Below, piece after piece: positions 9,154-18,437 of a DNA stretch of 34,257 nucleotides (position 1 is the stretch's first letter; the number at the start of each line of letters is the position of its first letter). The DNA comes from Rhizobium sp. GTDB taxonomy: Bacteria > Pseudomonadota > Alphaproteobacteria > Rhizobiales > Rhizobiaceae. Below the pieces are notes generated by a model. It worked only from the letters and a program-made list of their open reading frames with translations. It did not search any database and was not told the DNA's origin. Location: NCBI GenBank assembly GCA_029865885.1, contig JARXAK010000030.1, positions 1-34,257 on the forward strand. The letters are read 5' to 3'. A program made the position numbers and the translations under genes.

Positions 9154-11762
9154 TGAGCCACGCCTGTGGTGCTGCCGGCAAAGATGCCGGTCGACGACCA
9201 GCCGCCGTCATTTGCCGTGAAACTGCCCATGATCCCCTTCACCGGATCGGTGCCGTTGGAGGCGAAGGCGCCGGTGACACTGCCCGAGGCAACGCCGCTC
9301 GTGATGTCGCCGCTGAAGGTCGCGGTCCCAGTGCCGAAATGGACAGCGGCGCCGAAGTCCTTGCTGTCATAGCTGGAAACGGAGACGGTCCCGGATCGCG
9401 CGGCAAAATCCATCGTCGAGGTCAGCGTTCCCGTCGCGATATATTGCGCACCGTCGTTGAGGACGGTCCCGACCGCATTGCCGTTGTAGGTTGCCGTGCC
9501 GGAAATCGGAAGCGCACTGTTTTCCGGCTGTTTGCCGATGATCCAGTTGCCGAGATGCACACGGTAGAGGCTTTCCGGCCCGCGCTGTTTGCCCCACCAA
9601 CCCCAGGTCATGAATTCGCAGGCGTTGCAGATCGTCGTGGCGGCGTTGCCGTTGTCGCTTCGTGCCTCAACGACGGCGGAGGAGACCATATAGGCCTCGC
9701 CCGACCGATCGACGGCCGCGATCAATTGATCGGTAAGATAGACCTGCTCACTGTTTTGGGAACTCGACAGAAAGTCGGCGAAGTAGCTGCTTTGCGGCTT
9801 GAAGATGGAGCCCGTGAATGTTCCGGCTGTGTTGTTGAAGGTGAAGCTTGTCGTCCCGGTGAACAGCTCCGTGATCCCGTTGCTCCGGTTTGCTGCGCCC
9901 GACGAAAAACCGGTCATCGTCTGTCCGCCGAAGGTTCTGCTGGCGGAGGTGGTGACGCTGTCGTTGCGGCCTGCGACCTGCACGGTGCTGTACATCTGTG
10001 CCTGATCTTCAACATCATCGATCTCGCCGCTGGCCAGCACGAGATACGCGCCATTCGTGCCAAAAAGCTCGTCCTTGCCCGAGCCGTTGCCCAGTGTCTC
10101 CACATAACGCGCGGTGGAAGAGGTTGAAATCGAATTCGGATCGCTGTTCTGGAAGGTGCCGGACACGCGTCCCGTCATCTGATAACCGCTATCCGTCTCC
10201 TTGAAGCTGCCGGCCATCACCTGGATGCGGCTGCGCTGGTTCGCTCCTGTGCCGGAGATCGAGATCGCCCCCTGCAGAAGCCGCGCGACGACACTGTCCG
10301 CGCTGACGCCTCCTGCATAGATATCGCTGGCCGAGGCGCGAACGGGCGCGCTTTCACCGGAGGAAAACGAGCTGGCGAAGGGAACCGTGATACCATCGAT
10401 CGTCGCCGAGCCGTTGATCGGGTCACGTTGCACGGCATATCGGTAGACCTGCGACGTGGAGAATGCGGCTTCCGCATCCGCCGCCTTGCCGCCGACGATG
10501 TAGACGGGGTTTCCGCCGTCATCCGGTCTGAGGAAATAGGCGATGAAATCGCTGCTGCCGGTATAGGCCTTTCCGCTGACGGCACCGAGGCTGCCAATCG
10601 TGCCGGTCACGTCTGATCGTGTCAGCGTGTCGGTGGCATCGGGTTTTTCCAGCGATACCGCCCCCAGGCGTCCGAATGTGTCTGCGAAATTTCCGTCCCC
10701 ATCAAGCGCCAGGTTGCCGACGATACGACGAAATCTCAGATCGCCATCAATGTCGACAAAAGCCGATGCCTGTGCGGATCCGTCCCAGGTCTCCTCCGGT
10801 TCTGGATCCGGATCGGGGTTGGGTGACGGATCAGGATTTGGCTGTGCACCCGGGTTTGGCTGGGTCGGCACGGAAGCCGGCTGCTGCACCGGTGCCGGCT
10901 GCGTTTGACCAGGGGACGGCTGCGGTCGCGCACCCACATCCCGCTGCGATTCCCCCGCCACCTCTTCCACCGGCGTCGCGACAACAGGGCGCGGCTGGGG
11001 CACGGGAATGGCATTTTCCGAGGGGAGCTGCGCGGAATTGCTCTGGGCGACCGTGCTGTTTTCAACGGTCTGCTCCGTCGGCGGATTGCTTGAGCCGCCG
11101 CTCTGGCCGGGTCGACCGGCAAGCACCTGCTGCAGGCCGCTCACCCATTGCGGCGGCGTGCGCTGGACGCGCGGCTGGCCGTCGCCTGCCACGATGGAAA
11201 AGCCTTGCCTGAACAAGCGCTGTGGCGCGCCATTGCCGGTCAGCTGCACTTCCTTGCCATAGACCAGCGTCATATGTGGCGGCAGCGACTGCCCGTCAGA
11301 AGTTTGTCCGCTGAGGTTGATGTCGACCACCGCGCCGCGAATACCGGCCGTGCCGATCGGCGTGTCGATCTTCACATCGCCGCTCGCCTTCGACGCCTTG
11401 CCGCCGATAAAGCGCAGCGCGCCCTTGGTCATGGTCGCGGCGAGCGAGGCCGTGTTTTTCTCCGGGTCATAGACGAAGCTGTCGATCACCACGGAGGAAT
11501 TCGGCCCGACCGTAAACGAGGTGCCATCGGCCAGCAGGATCTGCACCAGACCTTCGCCGCTGGTTTCGATCCGGTGATTGCGGATGACGGGGTCGCCAAG
11601 CGAAATCAGGCGAGGCCGGCCGGCGCGGTCGATGGCGGTGGCACTGGGATTGACCGCAGCCGTCACGCCCGCGACATCGGTCTCTGCCAGCGTCGGATGG
11701 GCGGCGATCACAAACAGTGCTGCGGAGGCGGCCAACAGGGCATGACGGGTCTTCGTCTTCAT
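9150..11762 (-). CDS. Secreted FecR-domain protein with proline-rich linker and beta-rich C-terminal domain
   Basis: Signal peptide (MKTKTRHALLAASAALFVIAAHPTLA), FecR-like segment (GEGLVQILLADGTSFTVGPNSSVVIDSFVYDP...TPIGTAGIRGAVVDINL), Pro-rich linker (QPNPGAQPNPDPSPNPDPDPEPEE), long Gly/Ser/Thr-rich beta repeats. Overlaps the cyclase start by 4 nt. Confidence 0.85.
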   Translation of the reverse strand: MKTKTRHALLAASAALFVIAAHPTLAETDVAGVTAAVNPSATAIDRAGRPRLISLGDPVIRNHRIETSGEGLVQILLADGTSFTVGPNSSVVIDSFVYDPEKNTASLAATMTKGALRFIGGKASKASGDVKIDTPIGTAGIRGAVVDINLSGQTSDGQSLPPHMTLVYGKEVQLTGNGAPQRLFRQGFSIVAGDGQPRVQRTPPQWVSGLQQVLAGRPGQSGGSSNPPTEQTVENSTVAQSNSAQLPSENAIPVPQPRPVVATPVEEVAGESQRDVGARPQPSPGQTQPAPVQQPASVPTQPNPGAQPNPDPSPNPDPDPEPEETWDGSAQASAFVDIDGDLRFRRIVGNLALDGDGNFADTFGRLGAVSLEKPDATDTLTRSDVTGTIGSLGAVSGKAYTGSSDFIAYFLRPDDGGNPVYIVGGKAADAEAAFSTSQVYRYAVQRDPINGSATIDGITVPFASSFSSGESAPVRASASDIYAGGVSADSVVARLLQGAISISGTGANQRSRIQVMAGSFKETDSGYQMTGRVSGTFQNSDPNSISTSSTARYVETLGNGSGKDELFGTNGAYLVLASGEIDDVEDQAQMYSTVQVAGRNDSVTTSASRTFGGQTMTGFSSGAANRSNGITELFTGTTSFTFNNTAGTFTGSIFKPQSSYFADFLSSSQNSEQVYLTDQLIAAVDRSGEAYMVSSAVVEARSDNGNAATTICNACEFMTWGWWGKQRGPESLYRVHLGNWIIGKQPENSALPISGTATYNGNAVGTVLNDGAQYIATGTLTSTMDFAARSGTVSVSSYDSKDFGAAVHFGTGTATFSGDITSGVASGSVTGAFASNGTDPVKGIMGSFTANDGGWSSTGIFAGSTTGVAQ

Positions 11763-11772
11763 CGTGATGCTC

Positions 11773-13170
11773 CTAGAATATCGACTGTATGCCGATCGAC
11801 AGCGAGATGTTGTCGAAGCTCTTGATGTCGTAGTTCGACCAGACCTTGCGGTAGCCGGCCTCGCTGACCAGTGCCACGCGCTCGGTAAATGGCACGATCT
11901 GACGCAGATTGAGACTGAATTCCGTGTCGCGCTGGCTCTCCGCCGCGTTGATCATCCGATCCGGGTCGTCATAGCCACGGCCCACAACGGCAGCTTCGAG
12001 CCCGAGGATCCAGGCCGGCCCGTCGCCGATCAGGGCGGCATGCCGATAGGTGCCGGAGATCGCCCCGCCCAGCTCGGTCGCCGACAGATATCCCACCTCC
12101 GCGTCGCGCCGTGTCGCAAGAATACGGCCCGTCAGGCTGAAATCCTCCGTCACGTTATGTGCCCAGGACAATTGCCCGTCGAAACGGTTGCCGCTTTGCA
12201 GGTCTGCCGTCTGGCGCGATTTGGTGTTGGAAAAATCCTCGTAGCGGTATTGCAGGCTGGCCGACAGGCTGTCGACCGGCGTCACCTGCCAGTCGAGGTT
12301 TGTCGAGACACCGACCGACGCAAGATAGCGGTCCCCTTCGAGCAGGACGCCGCTGGTGGTGAGCAGGATCGACAGCGTTCTGTCGTCCAGCCCGAAACGG
12401 CCGAGATCGAATACGGGCCCGGCATAGGCCTCCACCGCTGCCGTGTTCAGCGTATCGCGGTTGCGGTAGCCCGCAGCATAACCGGAAAGACCGGCTTCCA
12501 GCGAAAGCCCCTGGATGTCGGTGTCGTGGCGATAGCGCAGCCCGCCATTGATGAAGCCGTTGACGTCCTCCCCGGCGACGCTCAGGCCGTCGAGTGTATA
12601 GGACAGCCCGTTCAGCGTGACGGTGGAATTGCCGGGGCCTGCATTGGCATTGCTCTGATAGCGCAGACCTGTGCGGACCGTGCCCGAAAGCTGCGAGGGC
12701 GCGCTCCGCTGGTCGATGGCGGCGAGATATTGGTCCACCTTGGCGGACACCTCCGGCGGCACATCGCCGGACGTTTTCGCTCCATTGAAATACTGCCGTG
12801 CCGTCTCATAGGCGCCGAGACGGTAATAAAGCACGCCGAGCTCGAGCTGCAGTCGCGGCAGGCCGGGCGCATAGATCAGCATGCGCTCCAGCGTCGAGAT
12901 TGCCCCTTCGAGATCGCCCGCCTGGGAGGACAGGGCCGCATAGTCGAAGGCCGCATCGAGATCGTCAGGTGCCGCCATCATCCGCTCGAACAGCGGTTGG
13001 CGCTTGGCTTCGATCTCGCTCAGCGAGGCGCTGCCTGTTCGCGGCGAGACGTTTTGCGACTGTTGCGAAGCCGCCTGACCCGCAGGAATCGCCAGCGAGA
13101 GGGCAGAAACGGTGAGGCTGAATAAACGGGCGCGGAGAGATAAGGCCTCTCGGCTCTTTGGCAACAGCAT
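11773..13170 (-). CDS. Outer-membrane protein with N-terminal TPR and C-terminal beta-barrel (surface lipoprotein assembly modifier/DUF560-like)
   Basis: Signal peptide, TPR-like LEGAISTLERMLIYAPGLPRLQLELGVLYYRLGAYETARQYF, alternating amphipathic beta strands and terminal aromatic residue (SIGIQSIF). Confidence 0.72.
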   Translation of the reverse strand: MLLPKSREALSLRARLFSLTVSALSLAIPAGQAASQQSQNVSPRTGSASLSEIEAKRQPLFERMMAAPDDLDAAFDYAALSSQAGDLEGAISTLERMLIYAPGLPRLQLELGVLYYRLGAYETARQYFNGAKTSGDVPPEVSAKVDQYLAAIDQRSAPSQLSGTVRTGLRYQSNANAGPGNSTVTLNGLSYTLDGLSVAGEDVNGFINGGLRYRHDTDIQGLSLEAGLSGYAAGYRNRDTLNTAAVEAYAGPVFDLGRFGLDDRTLSILLTTSGVLLEGDRYLASVGVSTNLDWQVTPVDSLSASLQYRYEDFSNTKSRQTADLQSGNRFDGQLSWAHNVTEDFSLTGRILATRRDAEVGYLSATELGGAISGTYRHAALIGDGPAWILGLEAAVVGRGYDDPDRMINAAESQRDTEFSLNLRQIVPFTERVALVSEAGYRKVWSNYDIKSFDNISLSIGIQSIF

Positions 13171-13538
13171 TGGAAAATGGCTCTGGCTGGAAACGTGCGA
13201 AAGTCTTTAGGATACGTTAAGCTTTTGTTAGAAGGCAATAAATGCGAACGGATCGACCAAGATTGGGGTATTCCCAGGCACGATTCGCGCCCTCGGGAAT
13301 GGGGTGTCATGTCGTTCTTGGCATAACGAACCGGTTGTCGGAAGCCCCCGCCGGGCCGATCCCCCTATGAAACGCTCAAGGCAGATCTCTGCGGCATTGT
13401 CTGCCGATGGGTCCTTCGCCTGATCGACACGCAAGGAAAAGGTCACGGAACTTTGATTTTTCGGGGGGTGCACTGCCTTGTTTGGTGCCCTTTGCCGTTA
13501 TAACGGTGAAGCCATCACGGACCCTTGTAAGCAGGTAA

Positions 13539-14294
13539 ATGACCATGTTGACTTCCGAACTCTCGATCACCAAGCGCCGTCTCCTCGGCGGCATCGCCAT
13601 CGCCGCAGTCTCCATGGCGCTCACCGCCTGCAGCGACAGCGAAGACAAGGCTGCAAGCGCTGAAGCCAAGCCCGCCGTCAGCAACGAGACCACGGGCTCG
13701 ACGACGCCTGCCGTCGAAATCCCGACTGCCGACCGCGATGTCGACATGGAAGCCGCCCTGAAGCCCGGCAAGCTCAAGGAAATGGCGCTCGGCGATCCGA
13801 ACGCTCCGGTCAAGATCATCGAATACATGTCGATGACCTGCCCGCATTGCGCCCATTTCCACGAGACGACCTTCGACACGATCAAGACCAAATATGTCGA
13901 CAGCGGCAAGGTCTATTTCGTGCTGCGCGAATTCCCGTTCCCGCAGGACACCGCTTCGCTCGCCGCCTTCATGCTGGCCCGCTGCACGACCGAAGACCGT
14001 TTCTTCCCCTTCGTCTCGACGCTCCTGAAGCAGCAGCGCACCTGGGCGGCCCCCGCTGACGGCGACGTGCGCGGCGCCATGCTGCAGATGTCCAAGCTTG
14101 CCGGTTTTACACAGGAGAGCTTCGACGCCTGCTTGACGAACGCCCAGCTTGCCGGTGATGTGTCGGCAGTCCGCGATCGCGGTGCTGAGGAATTCGGTGT
14201 TCAGTCGACCCCGACCTTCCTGATCAATGGCAAGGCCTATTCGGGGGACATGTCGGTTGACACCATGTCGGCCCTCATCGACAGCCTGCTCTGA
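13539..14294 (+). CDS. DsbA-family thioredoxin-like thiol:disulfide oxidoreductase, probable lipoprotein
   Basis: Lipobox-like LTAC, MTCPHCAHFHE (CPHC active site), GVQSTPTFLINGKAY cis-Pro region. Confidence 0.9.
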   Translation: MTMLTSELSITKRRLLGGIAIAAVSMALTACSDSEDKAASAEAKPAVSNETTGSTTPAVEIPTADRDVDMEAALKPGKLKEMALGDPNAPVKIIEYMSMTCPHCAHFHETTFDTIKTKYVDSGKVYFVLREFPFPQDTASLAAFMLARCTTEDRFFPFVSTLLKQQRTWAAPADGDVRGAMLQMSKLAGFTQESFDACLTNAQLAGDVSAVRDRGAEEFGVQSTPTFLINGKAYSGDMSVDTMSALIDSLL

Positions 14295-14369
14295 TCGACG
14301 TTCCGTTCTGACGACGGGCGCCGGGGAAACCCGTGCGCCCGTTTGTTTGTCTGGTGTTCCAGGTGTGTT

Positions 14370-14588
14370 ACCCCCCTCTGCCCTGCCGGGCATCTCCCCC
14401 ACAAGGGGGGAGAGTGGGTACCCGCTTGCCTCGCGCTTCAGCGTCCCGATCGCACCATCAACCTCGAACTCGACGCCAATGGCGAACGCGACACTAGCGG
14501 TGATCGCGCCAAACACCGCGCGCCGCTCTCCCCCCTCGTGGGGGAGATGCCCGCGCTTCGATGTAATCGAAGGAGGGCAGAGGGGGGC
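14370..14588. repeat. Rhizobiales intergenic palindromic repeat (RIME-like)
   Basis: acccccctctgccctgccgggcatctcccccacaaggggggagag ... ctctcccccctcgtgggggagatgcccg...gagggcagagggggg inverted arms; the same core occurs at 33311-33468. Confidence 0.8.
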
Positions 14589-14673
14589 GATCTCGTTCGA
14601 CGTCGGCCTTCTCGTCCGCGAACGGGCGCAAGACATCTGCCGCATGCCCACCCCACCCCGGACTTGCGGTCCG

Positions 14674-14696
14674 ACCCTCCCCCTCAAGGGGAGGGT
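14674..14696 (+). promoter_or_regulatory. 9-bp perfect GC-rich hairpin covering the smc Shine-Dalgarno
   Basis: accctcccc-ctcaa-ggggagggt, 6 nt before the smc ATG (14703). Confidence 0.6.
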
Positions 14697-14702
14697 AAAA
14701 GC

Positions 14703-17700
14703 ATGAAATTCAACCGCCTGCGTGTCGTCGGCTTCAAGTCCTTCGTCGAACCCTCCGAATTCATCATCGAGCGCGGCCTGACCGGCATTGTCGGGCCGAA
14801 TGGCTGCGGCAAGTCGAATCTTGTCGAAGCGCTGCGCTGGGTGATGGGCGAGAATTCCTACAAGAACATGCGCGCGTCGGGCATGGACGACGTGATCTTC
14901 TCCGGTTCGGGAAACCGCCCGGCGCGCAACTCGGCGGAGGTCGGCCTCTATCTCGACAATTCCGACCGCACGGCACCCGCCGCCTTCAACGATGCCGACG
15001 AGATCCAGGTGACGCGCCGCATCGAGCGCGGCAATGGTTCGGTCTACCGCATCAACGGCAAGGAAGCCCGCGCCAAGGATGTGCAGCTCTTGTTTGCCGA
15101 TGCCTCCACCGGTGCCCGCTCGCCCTCGATGGTCGGTCAGGGGCGTATCGGCGAGCTGATCCAGGCCAAGCCCCAGGCCCGCCGGCAATTGCTGGAAGAA
15201 GCCGCCGGCATTTCCGGCCTGCATTCCCGCCGCCACGAGGCGGAACTCAGGCTGCGTGCCGCCGAAACCAATCTGGAGCGTCTCGAAGACATCACCGCCC
15301 AGCTCGAAAGCCAGATCGAAAGCCTCAAGCGCCAGGCCCGCCAGGCCAACCGCTTCAAGCAATTGTCCGCCGATATCCGCGCCCATGACGCCATGCTCCT
15401 GCATATCCGCTGGGCGCAGGCAAAGCAGGCCGAGGGCGAGGCGGAAAGCGCCCTGAACCAGGCCATGTCGACGGTTGCCGAAAAGGCAAACCATCAGATG
15501 GAGGCGGCCAAGCTTCAGGCGGTAGCGAGCCTCAAGATGCCGGAACTGCGCGAGGAGGAGGCAAAATGTGCCGCCGCCCTGCAGCGCCTGCAGATCGCGC
15601 GCAGCCAACTGGACGAGGAAGCCAACCGTATCCTGCGCCGCCGCGACGAGCTCACCCGCCGTCTCGCCCAGCTCGACGAAGACATCCGCCGCGAAGAGCG
15701 CCTGGTTTCTGAAAATGCCGAGGTCATCCAGCGGCTGGCGGAAGAAGAGGCCGAACTCGAGGACATCCTCGCCGATGCCGGGCGTTTTGCTGAAGAGGCA
15801 AAGGAAAGTTTCGACGCAGCCGCCGCAACGCTTGCCGACAGCGAACGCGACTTCACAAGGCTGACCGCCGAACGCGCCGAAGCCGCCGCCGGACGCAACC
15901 AACTGGAACGCGCCATCCGCGATCTGACCGAACGACGCGCCAGACTTGAACGCCAGGTGTCGGACGCCTCCCGCGAACTCTCCGAGATCTCCGACCGTAT
16001 CGCAGCACTTCCCGATCCGGACGAAAAGCGCGAAATGGTCGAGATCGCCGAGCAGGCCGTCGCTGACGCCGAAAGTGCCGCGATGGAGGCGGAAGCAGCG
16101 CTGACCGAAGCCCGCCGCACCGAAAGCCATCTGCGCCAGCCGCTGGACGCCGCGCGTGCCCGCGTCAACGGTCTGGAAACAGAAGCCCGCACCATCGCCC
16201 GCATCCTCGCCTCGACCACGACAGGCGACTTCCCGCCGGTTGCCGATGAGCTCTCGGTCGATCGCGGTTATGAAACCGCCCTGGGCGCTGCCCTTGGCGA
16301 CGATCTCGACAGCGCCCTTGATCCCACGGCCCCCGCCCATTGGCATGGCAATGGCGATGGGGCAGGGGACGCAGGCCTGCCCTCCGGCGCCAAGCCGCTC
16401 CTCGTCCATGTCCGCGCCCCCGCAGCCCTGACCCGTGCGCTCCGCCAGATCGGCGTCGTCGAGGAGGCCGATGCCCTTCGCCTGATGGCAAGCCTCGCGC
16501 CGGGCCAGCGCCTGGTCACCCGCGACGGCGCCGTCTATCGCTGGGATGGTCATGTCACCGGCGCCGACGCCCCGAGTGCCGCAGCCCTCCGCCTGGCCCA
16601 GAAGAACCGTTTGGCCGAAATTGAGATCGAAACCGAGGAAGCCCGCGACCAGATGGTCGAGGCCGAGGATCGCTTGAGCGAAGCCGCAGATGCCATCCGC
16701 GCCGAAGAGGCCCGCCTGACCGAGGCCCGCGACCGCAGCCGCCTGACGGTCCGGGCGCTGGCCGAAGCCCGCGATGCGCTCGTCCAGGCCGAACGCGCCT
16801 CGGGCGACCTCATCCGCCGCCGCGAGGTGATCGAGGAGGCGGTGAACGGCCTGAAAGCCCAGATCGAGGAGATCGTCGAGCAGGAGGAAACCGCCCGCAT
16901 CGAAATGGAGGAGACGCCCGATCTCTCCGCGCTCGATATCCGCCTGCGCGAAGCGGAAGCCGTGGTTGCCCGCGACCGGGGTCTGCTCGCCGAAGCCCGC
17001 GCCCGTTTCGAGGGGCTTGCCCGCGAAGACGAAATGCGCCGCCGCCGCATTCTCTCGATCCGCCAGGAAAAGCAGAACTGGCAGAACCGCGCGAAATCCG
17101 CCGAAGAACACATCGCGACGCTGCGCGAGCGCGAGGTGGAAGCCCGTGACGAGATCACCGATCTCGAAATGGCGCCCGACGAATTCGAGGACAAGCGCCG
17201 CAATCTGATGTCAGCGCTCGACAAGGCCGAGAAGGATCGCCGCGAGGCTGCCGACCGCCTGGTGGAAGCCGAGACCCGCCAGCGTGATGCCGACCAGAAG
17301 GCGGCAGCCGCGCTCGCCGAACTCGCCGAAGCACGCGAAAAGCGCGGCCGCGCCGAAGAGCGCCTGGTGTCGGCCCGCGAATGGCGCATCGAGGCCGAGA
17401 CCCGTATCGGTGATACGCTAAATGTCAGCCCGCATGAGGCCTTCCGCCTGACCGGTCTGAAGGACCCCTCCGAGATCGGCGACCTGCGCGAGGTCGAGCG
17501 CAATCTCGACCGGCTGAAGATGGAGCGCGAGCGCCTGGGCGCCGTCAACCTGCGCGCCGAGGAAGAGCAGAAGGAACTGTCGGACAAGCTTGCCGCCCTG
17601 ATCAAGGAGCGCGACGACATCATCGATGCGATCCGCAAGCTGCGCGGCGCCATCCAGAGCCTCAACCGCGAAGGCCGCGAGCGCCTGATCGCCGCCTTCG

Positions 17701-18167
17701 ACGTGGTCAACGCCCAGTTCCAGCGCCTCTTCACCCACCTGTTCAACGGCGGCACCGCCGAACTGCAGCTGATCGAAAGCGACGACCCGCTCGAAGCCGG
17801 CCTGGAAATCCTCGCCCGCCCGCCGGGCAAGAAGCCGCAGACCATGACGCTGCTTTCGGGCGGCGAACAGGCGCTGACCGCCATGGCCCTGATCTTCGCG
17901 GTCTTCCTCACCAACCCCGCGCCGATCTGCGTTTTGGACGAGGTGGACGCGCCGCTCGACGACCACAATGTCGAGCGCTATTGCAACCTGATGGACGAAA
18001 TGGCCGCCTCCACCGAGACCCGTTTCGTCATCATCACCCACAACCCCATCACCATGGCCCGCATGAACCGCCTCTTCGGGGTGACCATGGCGGAGCAGGG
18101 CGTCAGCCAGCTGGTGTCGGTTGACCTGCAGACGGCGGAGGCGTTGCGCGAGAGGGATCTGGTGTAA
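14703..18167 (+). CDS. smc: Chromosome segregation protein SMC
   Basis: MKFNRLRVVGFKSFVEPSEFIIERGLTGIVGPNGCGKSNLVEALRWVMGE (Walker A), long coiled-coil, C-terminal LLSGGEQALTAMALIFAVFLTNPAPICVLDEVDAPLDDHNVERY signature and Walker B. Confidence 0.97.
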   Translation: MKFNRLRVVGFKSFVEPSEFIIERGLTGIVGPNGCGKSNLVEALRWVMGENSYKNMRASGMDDVIFSGSGNRPARNSAEVGLYLDNSDRTAPAAFNDADEIQVTRRIERGNGSVYRINGKEARAKDVQLLFADASTGARSPSMVGQGRIGELIQAKPQARRQLLEEAAGISGLHSRRHEAELRLRAAETNLERLEDITAQLESQIESLKRQARQANRFKQLSADIRAHDAMLLHIRWAQAKQAEGEAESALNQAMSTVAEKANHQMEAAKLQAVASLKMPELREEEAKCAAALQRLQIARSQLDEEANRILRRRDELTRRLAQLDEDIRREERLVSENAEVIQRLAEEEAELEDILADAGRFAEEAKESFDAAAATLADSERDFTRLTAERAEAAAGRNQLERAIRDLTERRARLERQVSDASRELSEISDRIAALPDPDEKREMVEIAEQAVADAESAAMEAEAALTEARRTESHLRQPLDAARARVNGLETEARTIARILASTTTGDFPPVADELSVDRGYETALGAALGDDLDSALDPTAPAHWHGNGDGAGDAGLPSGAKPLLVHVRAPAALTRALRQIGVVEEADALRLMASLAPGQRLVTRDGAVYRWDGHVTGADAPSAAALRLAQKNRLAEIEIETEEARDQMVEAEDRLSEAADAIRAEEARLTEARDRSRLTVRALAEARDALVQAERASGDLIRRREVIEEAVNGLKAQIEEIVEQEETARIEMEETPDLSALDIRLREAEAVVARDRGLLAEARARFEGLAREDEMRRRRILSIRQEKQNWQNRAKSAEEHIATLREREVEARDEITDLEMAPDEFEDKRRNLMSALDKAEKDRREAADRLVEAETRQRDADQKAAAALAELAEAREKRGRAEERLVSAREWRIEAETRIGDTLNVSPHEAFRLTGLKDPSEIGDLREVERNLDRLKMERERLGAVNLRAEEEQKELSDKLAALIKERDDIIDAIRKLRGAIQSLNREGRERLIAAFDVVNAQFQRLFTHLFNGGTAELQLIESDDPLEAGLEILARPPGKKPQTMTLLSGGEQALTAMALIFAVFLTNPAPICVLDEVDAPLDDHNVERYCNLMDEMAASTETRFVIITHNPITMARMNRLFGVTMAEQGVSQLVSVDLQTAEALRERDLV

Positions 18168-18260
18168 GCCGGCAGGTTGCCGACCATCTGCCGATGCAAG
18201 TACAATCGATGCTGGTGATGGTTTTACGGTACAGATTATTCTGTTGAGGTGCAGCGAGCC

Positions 18261-18437
18261 ATGTTGAAAGAGATCTGCAACGACAGCGACTATCGAGCTG
18301 CCCTGTCGGCGGTTCGCCCGTTTTTTGACCGTGAGCCTGAAGAGGGCACGGTGGAAGCGCTGGAATTCGACCGCCTGGTCACGCTCATCGAACGCTATGA
18401 GGCTCTTCATTTTCCGGTGACGGAGAGTGCTGCGTGA
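18261..18437 (+). pseudogene. Truncated HigA-like antitoxin N-terminus (HTH domain missing)
   Basis: 58-aa ORF MLKEICNDSDYRAALSAVRPFFDREPEEGTVEALEFDRLVTLIERYEALHFPVTESAA resembles the N-terminal segment of XRE/HigA antitoxins but stops before any HTH. Confidence 0.55.

Noticed and set aside
7444-9156. 570-aa plus-strand ORF antisense to the CHASE2 cyclase
   Set aside because: Antisense shadow ORF; low-complexity H/R/G/D-rich composition and no recognisable domain.
11764-13125. 453-aa plus-strand ORF antisense to the TPR/barrel gene
   Set aside because: Same reason: the opposite strand has a signal peptide, TPR and barrel pattern.
13495-13506. 12-bp perfect palindrome ccgttataacgg upstream of dsbA
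   Set aside because: Possible operator, but short and unsupported by a second copy or known regulator motif.
14343-14702. 120-codon N-terminal extension of the smc ORF
   Set aside because: It translates the RIME-like repeat and hairpin; the canonical SMC N-terminus MKFNRLRVVGFKSF starts at 14703.
13515-17111. 1198-aa minus-strand ORF antisense to dsbA and smc
   Set aside because: Antisense shadow of GC-rich coding sequence; no coherent family motifs, while smc on the plus strand has clear Walker motifs.
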